A stretch of DNA of 64,000 nt from an uncultured Eubacterium sp. GTDB taxonomy: Bacteria; Bacillota; Clostridia; Lachnospirales; Lachnospiraceae. The first letter of the stretch is position 1. Each line of letters begins with the position of its first letter. Under the pieces are notes generated by a model. The model ran no database searches, was not told the DNA's origin, and worked only from the letters and a program-made list of their open reading frames with translations. The stretch is from the NCBI GenBank assembly GCA_945946665.1, contig CAMEWO010000012.1:1-64000 (forward strand). Reading direction: 5' to 3'. Both the position numbers and the translations under genes were made by a program. This document shows, piece by piece, positions 14,827-22,609 of this stretch.

Positions 14827-15375
14827 CTATACAAGCCGGAATTTTCCTGTCATATAAGTCACAGCCCCCATGTATATAGCTATTCCATTATCATTTCTGA
14901 TAACCTTTCCTCTCTCTGAATAATCAAGAGCATATGTATTTTCTCCATCAGTAAGCTTTATTTTCGATAACAGATATGTTTCTTTCTTTCTCCATTTTGT
15001 TTCTTTCATCTGTGAAAAGAAAAATGCCCATACTATAGATAAATCTACAACGGCCTTATCCCCTCCACCATACACAAGAGAGTCACCATCTGAAAGCATT
15101 ACCGGATTAATTCTTCCTCCAAGTCCAGGTAATATCTTCTTACCATTGTATATCGTCCCATTCATGCTGTTAGTATCAAAATAAAACCATATTCCGGATT
15201 CACATATGAATTTCCCATGTTTGCGGCTGACACGATGAGATTTTATAGGTATGTCAGCAGCATTATTTTCTGTATTACGCCCAATAGTCCAGCTTTTTCT
15301 GTCATCCAGATGAATTTCTTTCATCTCATAATTATCAATTACTATAAGTGTATTGTACATCATGCCATCTATCAT
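14827..15375 (-). CDS. FHA-domain protein
   Basis: 182 aa. FHA fold about residues 25-105 with the phospho-Thr pocket residues in place: WTIGRNTE (G32, R33), HRVSRKHG (S50, H53) and TNSMNGT (N69, N72), followed by LSDGDSLVYGG. The C-terminal 75 residues are unrecognised and may be a partner-binding region. The start ATG overlaps the stop of the upstream HTH gene (ATGA). FHA domains read Thr phosphorylated by Hanks-type kinases, so this is the natural effector or adaptor for the kinase at 7585, although it is in a different operon of the island. Confidence 0.92.
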   Translation of the reverse strand: MIDGMMYNTLIVIDNYEMKEIHLDDRKSWTIGRNTENNAADIPIKSHRVSRKHGKFICESGIWFYFDTNSMNGTIYNGKKILPGLGGRINPVMLSDGDSLVYGGGDKAVVDLSIVWAFFFSQMKETKWRKKETYLLSKIKLTDGENTYALDYSERGKVIRNDNGIAIYMGAVTYMTGKFRLV

Positions 15376-16436
15376 ATTTCATCACCACGTTCACCGGATA
15401 GTTCCAATGCGAACTCCTTTACCTCTTCAATATCTAACATATCAAGAATTCTGTCTGCATATTTTAATAAATCATCTGGATAGAAATTATCTGAATCAAT
15501 ATCAAACATCTTGTCATTCATTGCACTGTCAAGAATATACATTATCACACTTTCAAATATGTTTTTAGAATACAGAGGCTCCATATGAACCATTTTTAAC
15601 ATGTTATCAATCTGTTCATGTGTCATACTCAGGTGAATTCCTAATGATATAATCATATTCCTGTTAGGTATCCATGTCTCATTATATATCTCTGACACGC
15701 ATTTTTTCAGTGAAGCTGTCCAGCCCTGTGCTGCAGCCATTTCCTCCACATCTTTTGACACAGCAAGATTTGAAGCATTATCAGAATGATATATATAATT
15801 CTCATTAATCAGTAATTTAATATATACATAGAAACTCTTATACTCTGTCTTAAATACATCCGCATATTGATTTATAAAAGCTTCCAATTCATATTTATTC
15901 TTAACATCTGCTAATTTTTTATCGAACACCGCTGTAACCATGAATTTAGCATATGTATCCTCATTGTTGACAGCTTCAGAAAATCTGTTTAGTATCTCAT
16001 TATACATGCTTACCTTTTCTTCACCTGAATACTTATTCAGAACGAATATGCATATACAATCAGATATGTTCTTTGAATACAATCCTGAATAATTACCATA
16101 TCTGTTCAGAAGCTCGTTCATATCAGCAATATTGTAATCTGCGGCAAGTCCTATTCTTATAAATGTATCACGGTTTCTGGGAACAGCGCCATTTCTCCAC
16201 TTGGAAACTGTCATCTTGGATACGTCACACAACCTTGCAAATTTAGCATCTGAGCCAGAGAAATTATCCAGAATACTGTTTATCTTTTCCTTCCATAATT
16301 CTTCCTGACTATTCAGATTCTGCAATACTTTTTTTCTGAATTCTTCAATATTCCCACAATTCGATATTTCATCTGCAAAGAAATCTGTGTTATGAGATGT
16401 ATGTCTTTTTTCATAATTATTCATATTGTTCTTCAT
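15372..16436 (-). CDS. HTH (XRE-like) regulator with large helical C-terminal domain
   Basis: 354 aa, ATG 16436 with AGGAG 10 nt upstream. A helix-turn-helix is visible at residues 62-100 (AKFARLCDVSKMTVSKWRNG, then RDTFIRIGLAA). The remaining 250 residues are mostly helical and lack a recognised domain. It may sense a signal or bind a partner. It precedes and overlaps the FHA gene, and follows the MotA/FliG-like gene. It is the only obvious DNA-binding protein in the island and the best candidate for the factor acting at the shared AAGTTTAC promoters or at the palindrome at 18333-18347. Confidence 0.75.
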   Translation of the reverse strand: MKNNMNNYEKRHTSHNTDFFADEISNCGNIEEFRKKVLQNLNSQEELWKEKINSILDNFSGSDAKFARLCDVSKMTVSKWRNGAVPRNRDTFIRIGLAADYNIADMNELLNRYGNYSGLYSKNISDCICIFVLNKYSGEEKVSMYNEILNRFSEAVNNEDTYAKFMVTAVFDKKLADVKNKYELEAFINQYADVFKTEYKSFYVYIKLLINENYIYHSDNASNLAVSKDVEEMAAAQGWTASLKKCVSEIYNETWIPNRNMIISLGIHLSMTHEQIDNMLKMVHMEPLYSKNIFESVIMYILDSAMNDKMFDIDSDNFYPDDLLKYADRILDMLDIEEVKEFALELSGERGDEI

Positions 16437-16468
16437 AATTATATATCTCCTGATATTGTCACGATGAC

Positions 16469-17455
16469 TTATATCATCTTATTTTTTTGCATCTTATATA
16501 CGTCCAATAATATCTGTAGTTCATTCTCTGCTTCGTTAAGTTCTTTACGTCTGGTTATATCTACCTGCTCTATCCCTATTATTTTGGCAAAACCATTAAG
16601 TATTTTTTCGTCTGGACTAATTATTTCACTACTGTTGATAAGCTTGATTATAATAGAGAATATCTTATATGTAGACTCTATAACATCTTTTACCCTGACT
16701 GGTCCTATATGATCCAAATCTTCTGCTATCATAACAGCCAGCCTTTCAGACAGGTTATTAAATATTCTTTCTCTGCTCTTTCCACTTAATCCCTTCATGG
16801 CAATTGTTAAGTCACAATTATCTACATCCCTTAATATCCTCTGGATTGAGCGGTCATCGATGCTAGTGAATATATACTCCATAACACTGGCAAGAAAATA
16901 TCCATCCTCTCCAAACTTTACGGGGCTTTCTCCTGTACAGTGCTTTTTAACAACACTCATATCCTGTTCAGGCTTTCTTTTCTCACCAGTTTCAATGCTA
17001 TATTCATCATGATTCTTTCTGTATTCGGAAGATATATGTTCTGGCAGAAGTGCAAGAACCTTTTCCTCAATCACCCGGGGATTCTCACCTGCCTGAATTG
17101 CAAGAGAACCTACAAGAAAAACAAGATACTGCAATCCCTCATAGCCATTTAATCCATTAGAGAAATACCTTGCAGCACTTATCTCTTCCACAAGTTGTGG
17201 TTCAGTTCCATCTACAATAAGCATAATCATTGCTTTCAGGTAATTATTTCCATTTTTATCTTCCAGCTCACAAGCAGTCTCTTCCAGCACTAATAATCCT
17301 CCTTTCCTGGCCATGTTACAGAATTTAATAATAATCTCAACAGCTTTATTAAGAAGTTCTGTCCCCTGTTTAATTTTATCTGTATCACCTGAGGCTTCTA
17401 TTTTCCGTATCTCGTCATTCCTGTCTCTGAGTTCTGAATAAAATATATCTCTCAT
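16469..17455 (-). CDS. Fusion of a MotA-like cytoplasmic segment and a FliG C-terminal domain
   Basis: 328 aa from ATG 17455 (GGAGGT 7 nt upstream; the earlier ATG at 17461 is too close). Residues about 35-95 resemble the MotA cytoplasmic loop: ARKGGLLVLEE ... MIMLIVDGTEPQLVEEI, equivalent to ARkEGlLaLE ... lVVDGtdpe. Residues about 190-280 match FliG_C: IDDRSIQRILRDVD, then LTIAMKGLSGKSRERIF, NNLSERLAVMIAEDL and GPVRVKDV, keeping the charged residues that face the stator in FliG (Lys of AMKG, Arg of LSER, Glu-Asp of AEDL, Arg of GPVR). No MotA membrane helices are present and no flagellar gene lies in the window. So it unites the two torque-interface partners in one soluble protein of unknown function. 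Second gene of the operon starting at 18267. Confidence 0.8.
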   Translation of the reverse strand: MRDIFYSELRDRNDEIRKIEASGDTDKIKQGTELLNKAVEIIIKFCNMARKGGLLVLEETACELEDKNGNNYLKAMIMLIVDGTEPQLVEEISAARYFSNGLNGYEGLQYLVFLVGSLAIQAGENPRVIEEKVLALLPEHISSEYRKNHDEYSIETGEKRKPEQDMSVVKKHCTGESPVKFGEDGYFLASVMEYIFTSIDDRSIQRILRDVDNCDLTIAMKGLSGKSRERIFNNLSERLAVMIAEDLDHIGPVRVKDVIESTYKIFSIIIKLINSSEIISPDEKILNGFAKIIGIEQVDITRRKELNEAENELQILLDVYKMQKNKMI

Positions 17456-17478
17456 AGCCATACCTCCATTAATAATTA

Positions 17479-18267
17479 TTATACATCATTGTCTATCACA
17501 TCACCAATCGGAATTATAGAATCATACAGAAGTACTTCTTTATCTGATACTGTAATATCCAAATGATAATGTCCAAAATACCATTTCTTAAATTCACACT
17601 TTTCTCTCACCAGATTAAAAAAATCTGTGAGTGCATCAGTAACATACTCTCCATCAGGTCTTAACATATTCTGGGTTTCACTTGAACAGCAGTGTGTAAT
17701 AATATAATCAATCTTGAAATCAACTGCCTCAAGATTCTTTGAAGCCTCATCATATTCCCTGTCATTAGGAAGTTCTTCTTTCCACCAGCTTATATGTTTA
17801 ATTCTGTATGGTAGCCAGCTTCGGTCAGCAGCCTTTTTCTTATCAGCAAAATCCGGATCTTCCGTATCTAGTATTCCTCCATCAACGTCATGGCATGATG
17901 CCCCTCCGAATGAAAATATCTTCTTTCCCGCAATATCAAAAACCTGTCCTCTCATCAGATGAAGCACAGATGGCCTTATTTCATGAACCATGCCGCCATG
18001 CCAGTTCTTTACAGGATAGCCATTAAGCCTGTCAAAATTCTCATGATTTCCATCTACAAAAAGTGTTGTATAAGGCTTCTTTTCCAGCCATTCAAGCCAA
18101 TATTTTTCATTTTTGCTTTCCCATCCCACATTCCATATTCCGCCAAAATCCCCACATATAATTACATAATCATCTTTGTCTAATTCACTCTGCACAGGGA
18201 AATAGCTTGAATTAAATTTTCTGAAATCGCTGTGACAGTCACCTGTCACGAAAATCCTTCCTGACAT
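17479..18267 (-). CDS. Calcineurin-like metallophosphoesterase (YfcE/MPP type), first gene of the long island operon
   Basis: 262 aa, ATG 18267 with AGGAGGGG upstream. Motifs in order: TGDCHSDF (D-x-H), ICGDFGGIW, VDGNHENFDRL, ITHCCSSE and FGHYHLD, which supply the complete binuclear metal site. Soluble. It differs from the metallophosphoesterase at 13678 in subfamily. It is followed within 23 nt by the MotA/FliG-like gene. The substrate could be a phosphoprotein, a cyclic nucleotide or another phosphoester; the sequence does not decide. Confidence 0.9.
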   Translation of the reverse strand: MSGRIFVTGDCHSDFRKFNSSYFPVQSELDKDDYVIICGDFGGIWNVGWESKNEKYWLEWLEKKPYTTLFVDGNHENFDRLNGYPVKNWHGGMVHEIRPSVLHLMRGQVFDIAGKKIFSFGGASCHDVDGGILDTEDPDFADKKKAADRSWLPYRIKHISWWKEELPNDREYDEASKNLEAVDFKIDYIITHCCSSETQNMLRPDGEYVTDALTDFFNLVREKCEFKKWYFGHYHLDITVSDKEVLLYDSIIPIGDVIDNDV

Positions 18268-18322
18268 ACTACCCCTCCTAACATACTACTGCTAACTAAA
18301 CAATACTTCTTTTATTACTGAA

Positions 18323-18364
18323 AGTATAGCACATTACGATTCGTAATTTTGATGTGAAGTTTAC
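18323..18364 (-). promoter_or_regulatory. Island promoter with upstream AAGTTTAC element (copy 3) and operator palindrome
   Basis: Minus strand: GTAAACTT (18357-18364), 28 nt, then TATACT (18323-18328) preceded by TGTGC (extended -10). A 15-nt perfect palindrome ATTACGATTCGTAAT (18333-18347) covers the expected -35 position, a classic repressor or activator placement. It lies about 60 nt upstream of the metallophosphoesterase start. Confidence 0.6.
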
Positions 18365-18428
18365 ATTAAAGATTACATATAATTGGATGCGGAGGATTTC
18401 CTGGTCTCACATACCCTCAATAAGTATG

Positions 18429-18467
18429 AAAAACTCCTGATATCTCGTATCTCAAGATTTCAGGAGT
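18429..18467 (-). terminator. Intrinsic terminator after the 73-aa gene
   Basis: ACTCCTGA (18433-18440) pairs with TCAGGAGT (18460-18467); on the minus strand the stem is followed by TTTTTC. It ends the transcript of the 18474 gene, possibly including hom, and marks the right edge of the accessory island. Confidence 0.8.
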
Positions 18468-18473
18468 TCCAAT

Positions 18474-18695
18474 TTATTTATTGGTTTTCAAACAGTTTTT
18501 TAATTCTTCATTTGTACTACAGTCAATTATACCATCTTTATATTCAACGTCGAATGTTTCTGCTATGAGCATACCTATACTGTCCATATCATCAGGCGTT
18601 GCATCTATTTTTGTTGCTTGTAAGAAAATGTCTTTAATATCTTTTTCGTTACTTTCAAAGGTAACAGATTTTTTCTCATCTTCCCTTTCAGTCAT
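18474..18695 (-). CDS. Small acidic hypothetical protein, 73 aa
   Basis: ATG 18695, with GAGGTG 6 nt upstream. Acidic, with EDEKK and KDIKDIFLQATKID then a helical C-terminus. No recognised domain. It follows hom by 32 nt on the same strand, so may be cotranscribed with it, and has its own terminator directly downstream. Whether it belongs to the threonine/methionine pathway or to the neighbouring island is unclear. Confidence 0.55.
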   Translation of the reverse strand: MTEREDEKKSVTFESNEKDIKDIFLQATKIDATPDDMDSIGMLIAETFDVEYKDGIIDCSTNEELKNCLKTNK

Positions 18696-18727
18696 AAGAA
18701 TCACCTCATAATTCTCTAATAAGACCT

Positions 18728-20020
18728 TTAATACACCCTTATAACTCCCGGAATATCCTTTACCACAGACATTCCTGCAAATACAGCCAGTGCATCGTTA
18801 AAATTCTTCTCAACAACAGAATCTGTGATAATAACCAGCTCTGCTGTACCACATTTTCCACTTTTCTGGACAACCTGGGCTATACTTACATCGTTATTGC
18901 CCAGTACGCTGGCAATGTTGGCAAGTACGCCAGGACGGTCCTCTGCCAGAATTCTTAAGAAGAACTTGCTGCTTGAATCCTCTATCTTCTTAACAGGAAG
19001 CTTCTTGTAACAGTTACAGCCTACTCTTCCACAGCTGTCATATACCAGATCCCTGCACACATCTATCACGTCACCCATAACTGCACTTGCAGTAGGCATC
19101 TGTCCAGCTCCTCTTCCCATAAATGTAATATCTTCCATGGCATCTCCGTGGACAAATACAGCATTATATGAATCTCTTACACCTGCAAGAGGATGGTCTT
19201 CTGGTATAAGCATTGGATGTACTTTAGCCTCTATCCCATCTTCAGTCTGCTTTGCCACACCAACAAGCTTAATAACATACCCAAATTCTTTTGCATATCT
19301 GATATCATCTGATGAAATCTTTGTGATACCTTCAGTATATACCTGGTTAAACACAACTCTGGAATGAAATGCAATTGTAGCCATAATTGCCACCTTTCGT
19401 CCCGCATCATATCCTTCAACGTCCGCTGTTGGGTCAGCCTCAGCATATCCAAGCTCCGTTGCCTTGGCAAGGGCATCTGCGTAACTCATTCCTGTTTCAG
19501 ACATCTTAGTAAGGATATAGTTGGTTGTACCATTTACAATACCCATGATTTCACTGACATTATTACCTGCCATGCTCTGTTTTAACGGCCTGATTATAGG
19601 AATCGCCCCAGCTACTGCCGCCTCAAATAAAAGGTCACTTCCCATCTGCTCTGCCAGATTGCCAATAAGCTCGCCATGCTCTGCAATCAGATCCTTATTG
19701 GCAGTAACCACCTGCTTTCCTGCCTTCAGACTCTCTGTTACATATTCCAGTGCAGGGTGGAGCCCACCCATAAGTTCCACAACTATTTCAATATCCGTAT
19801 CAGATATAATCTCATTAAAGTCATCCGTTAACACAGCTTTGTCAAATCCTGGTCTGTCCTTGCTCATATCTCTTACAAGAACCTTCTTAACATTAATAAC
19901 TGCACCTGTTCTATCCTTGAACTCTTCCCTGTTCTCCTTAATAAGCCTGTACACGCCCCCGCCTACTGTACCTGCTCCAAGAAGAGCAATATTAATATTT
20001 CTGTTATCTGTCTTTTTCAT
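18728..20020 (-). CDS. hom: Homoserine dehydrogenase
   Basis: 430 aa from ATG 20020 (GGAG 7 nt upstream; a longer frame has no ribosome site). Converts aspartate semialdehyde to homoserine with NAD(P)H for threonine and methionine synthesis. Features: Rossmann motif LLGAGTVGGGV near the N-terminus, TANKDLIAEHG, the homoserine dehydrogenase signature with GIVNGTTNYILTKM, the substrate residues in ADPTADVEGYDAGRK, and a C-terminal ACT domain (RILAEDRPGVLANIASVLG) for feedback control, probably by threonine. Normal length for the ACT-containing type. Confidence 0.96.
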   Translation of the reverse strand: MKKTDNRNINIALLGAGTVGGGVYRLIKENREEFKDRTGAVINVKKVLVRDMSKDRPGFDKAVLTDDFNEIISDTDIEIVVELMGGLHPALEYVTESLKAGKQVVTANKDLIAEHGELIGNLAEQMGSDLLFEAAVAGAIPIIRPLKQSMAGNNVSEIMGIVNGTTNYILTKMSETGMSYADALAKATELGYAEADPTADVEGYDAGRKVAIMATIAFHSRVVFNQVYTEGITKISSDDIRYAKEFGYVIKLVGVAKQTEDGIEAKVHPMLIPEDHPLAGVRDSYNAVFVHGDAMEDITFMGRGAGQMPTASAVMGDVIDVCRDLVYDSCGRVGCNCYKKLPVKKIEDSSSKFFLRILAEDRPGVLANIASVLGNNDVSIAQVVQKSGKCGTAELVIITDSVVEKNFNDALAVFAGMSVVKDIPGVIRVY

Positions 20021-20140
20021 AGCTGGTCTCCATTTCTTATAAATGTACGTCTCTTGATTATACACTATTTTTATCCTATTGCAAATTGTTCGTATTTATT
20101 GCAAAATAAGAAGGTATAAAAGCACATAACATTTTTTACA

Positions 20141-20235
20141 GGGCTATTTGTGCCGCAGACACCATAAATCAGCCCTTACCTCAGAGCCATATCTGAAACC
20201 TGGCTCGTAATTTTTCGACGAAAAAGCGTCTGCGG
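20141..20235 (+). promoter_or_regulatory. Structured leader upstream of hisA
   Basis: CCGCAGAC (20153-20160) pairs with GTCTGCGG (20228-20235), closing just before the hisA ribosome binding site. Inside are GAGCCA/TGGCTC (20184-20206) and TTTTTCG/CGAAAAA (20211-20225); GGGCT (20141-20145) can alternatively pair with AGCCC (20171-20175). The multi-branched arrangement suggests a translational regulator; no known riboswitch signature was recognised. Confidence 0.45.
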
Positions 20236-20248
20236 AATGGAGATTTAT

Positions 20249-21025
20249 ATGAATTTCAGACCATGTATAGATATTCACAACGGAAAAGTAAAACAGATTG
20301 TAGGTGGAAGCCTCGCAGATGAAGGAAATCATGCTATTGATAATTACATATCTGACAAAGGTGGTGCCTACTATACCAATCTATATAAGAATAAGGGACT
20401 TTCTGGAGGACACATTATCCTCCTCAACCCTGCCGGCTCAGAATATTACGAAGCTGATGTCGCTGTGGCTAAGGACGCTCTGGGTGCTTACAGGAATGGT
20501 CTTATGATTGGCGGTGGAATGAATGATGCCAATTCCACTGCATTTCTTGATGCAGGAGCTTCCCATGTAATCGTTACTTCTTATGTATTTAAGAATGGAG
20601 AGATTAACTTCACTAATCTGGACAGAATGGTATCCGCGGTAGGCAAGGAGCATCTTGTCCTCGACTTAAGCTGCCGTAAAAAGGATGACCAGTATTACAT
20701 TGTAACTGACAGATGGCAAAAATTCACTGATGTTACCGTTTCTTATGATGTTATGAATATGCTTGCCTCATACTGTGATGAATTTCTTATTCACGCTGTA
20801 GATGTAGAAGGCAAGGCTAACGGAATTGAAGAAAATCTTGTAAAAATCATTGCAGGCAGCCAGTCCTGCCCTGTAACATACGCAGGCGGTGTGGGAAGCT
20901 ACGAAGACCTGCGTACTTTAAAAGAACTTGGTCACAATAAAATTGATGTCACAATAGGAAGTGCCCTTGACCTTTTCGGTGGCTCCCTTGATTTTGATAA
21001 AATTCTGGAAATCTGCAGAGAGTGA
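20249..21025 (+). CDS. hisA: Phosphoribosylformimino-AICAR ribotide isomerase, eukaryotic (HIS6) type
   Basis: 258 aa from ATG 20249 (GGAG 6 nt upstream). Catalyses the fourth step of histidine synthesis, the Amadori isomerisation of ProFAR. The sequence follows the fungal HIS6-type HisA rather than the usual bacterial form: CIDIHNGKVKQIVGG at the start, HVIVTSYVFKNG, LVLDLSCRK, EFLIHAVDVEG, VTYAGGVGS and IDVTIGSALDLFGG. Catalytic Asp residues are present in the first strand (CID) and in HAVDVEG. It stands alone here without other his genes, behind a structured leader. Confidence 0.92.
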   Translation: MNFRPCIDIHNGKVKQIVGGSLADEGNHAIDNYISDKGGAYYTNLYKNKGLSGGHIILLNPAGSEYYEADVAVAKDALGAYRNGLMIGGGMNDANSTAFLDAGASHVIVTSYVFKNGEINFTNLDRMVSAVGKEHLVLDLSCRKKDDQYYIVTDRWQKFTDVTVSYDVMNMLASYCDEFLIHAVDVEGKANGIEENLVKIIAGSQSCPVTYAGGVGSYEDLRTLKELGHNKIDVTIGSALDLFGGSLDFDKILEICRE

Positions 21026-21044
21026 TGTTATTTATATAAACTAA

Positions 21045-21075
21045 AATTTTCATTCGTTAAAGCGACAGCCCCTTT
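21045..21075. repeat. Intergenic repeat, half copy
   Basis: 31 nt match 39254-39284 at 30 positions (AATTTTCATTCGTTAAAGC, then RACAGCCCCTTT). At 39 kb the sequence is the right arm of a terminator hairpin; here the left arm is missing. Located between convergent hisA and potD. Confidence 0.7.
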
Positions 21076-21088
21076 ATATCGCAACGTA

Positions 21089-22609
21089 CTAATTTCGAGC
21101 ATTTCTTGAAAAATGTCTGTATATTAACAAAGCCACACCAAGAATTATCAGAATGGCTGTAAGAACCCATACCCACACCGGTGTGTTTGCGATGTTATAG
21201 CACCTTACATTAATCCACATCTGGTTAATCTTACTGTTCTCCTCTTTGTCAAAATACTGCATAACAGCACTTCTTTTCATTACCTTCTCAGTAGGATACT
21301 GGGCAGATAACTGTCTTACAGCCTGTTCCTTTGAAACTGTAAGAATGAAATCTTCATCATCAGAATCTCCTGAAAAGAAATACCCAAGAGGATATTCAAT
21401 AGTATCCTCCTCATCTTCTGCCTCATAATTCCACTTCACATACTCATACACCACATCGCTGTCTCCACCTGATATTACAGAAGTGTACCCGATATAGTCC
21501 ATATTTCTTACTGCATTTTCTGGAATAGACAGGAAATTAATAAAGCTCTGGGCTGCATGCTTTTTATTAAGGTCGCCCTTGATTCCTGATTTCAGCATTA
21601 CCCATCCGTCGAAATACATATTAGTACACTCAACTGGAACAGCAAAGTTAAGGTATATATCATCTTCCTCAGCCTCATCCATTGTATACACAGCATCTCC
21701 CGACCACTGGTATGATGCAGCAACCTTGCCGGAAATCATGTCTGCCTTGGCACTGTCCGTCTCAAATGAGTACACGTTGTTCTTAGCTTCCTGAAGATAT
21801 GATAAAACCTGTCCGATAGTTTCATCTGACGTATCATTCATCTCCTCTGCCAGACGGTTTTCATAATCAGGAGAATTAATAAACTGCTCTGATGTAAGTA
21901 AATCTGACTTAATCGCCCCAACAGCTGCAAACATAGAATCTCTTACATTATCCTTAATTGTAATCTGTCGTCTGAACTCTGTATTATTAATAATATCCCA
22001 GGTTGAAGCCTCTTCTTCTGACACAATTTCAGGATTATACACTATTCCAGTAATTCCCCACATATAACCTGCAGCGTATTTGCTCCATGACTCGCCGTTA
22101 ATGGTGTTATTGTCAAATACATCTTTAATAAATGGAGAAACACCTTTAATATAATAATTTTCCTTAACTTGTGTATCAAAGAAATCTTTAGAAAATGGTT
22201 CAAGCCACCCTTCACTCATAAGCTTCATTATCATGTATTCAGAAGGACATATTAAATCATACTCATCTCCCAGAGTGAGCATATTATACATTTCCTCATT
22301 AGTACCCATACAGCTGTATTCAACCTCTACATTTTTGCCATATGTGTCATGGTACCATATTTCAAAATCTTCAACCATGGAATTTACACCCATGATATCC
22401 CCGCTCTCCAAGTCTATAGGCTCATCCCAGTCCCCGGTATCTATATACTCTTCCCAGTTACACACCCTAAGCACTATTGTATCATTGTCAGCACCATATA
22501 CTACTGTTGCTCCTGAACCGGTTTTTTCCAGTGCAATAATCACTGCATCAAAGATAAATACCGATAAAATAATTCCCAAAACGATTTTCTTAATGATATT
22601 ATTCTTCAA
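21089..22609 (-). CDS. potD: Spermidine/putrescine-binding protein with N- and C-terminal membrane anchors
   Basis: 506 aa from a TTG at 22609, with AAGGAGG 6 nt upstream; this overlaps the end of potC by 11 nt. A longer ATG frame exists but only translates potC sequence. N-terminal hydrophobic segment (IIKKIVLGIILSVFIFDAVII) is a signal anchor with no lipobox Cys. The mature part carries PotD-type features: VLRVCNWEEYID, a DLICPSEYMIMKL block, YMWGITGIVYNP and AASYQWSGDA. Unusually the C-terminus has a second membrane span (VWVWVLTAILIILGVALLIY) and basic tail. Captures polyamines for the PotABC transporter outside the membrane. Confidence 0.9.
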   Translation of the reverse strand: MKNNIIKKIVLGIILSVFIFDAVIIALEKTGSGATVVYGADNDTIVLRVCNWEEYIDTGDWDEPIDLESGDIMGVNSMVEDFEIWYHDTYGKNVEVEYSCMGTNEEMYNMLTLGDEYDLICPSEYMIMKLMSEGWLEPFSKDFFDTQVKENYYIKGVSPFIKDVFDNNTINGESWSKYAAGYMWGITGIVYNPEIVSEEEASTWDIINNTEFRRQITIKDNVRDSMFAAVGAIKSDLLTSEQFINSPDYENRLAEEMNDTSDETIGQVLSYLQEAKNNVYSFETDSAKADMISGKVAASYQWSGDAVYTMDEAEEDDIYLNFAVPVECTNMYFDGWVMLKSGIKGDLNKKHAAQSFINFLSIPENAVRNMDYIGYTSVISGGDSDVVYEYVKWNYEAEDEEDTIEYPLGYFFSGDSDDEDFILTVSKEQAVRQLSAQYPTEKVMKRSAVMQYFDKEENSKINQMWINVRCYNIANTPVWVWVLTAILIILGVALLIYRHFSRNARN

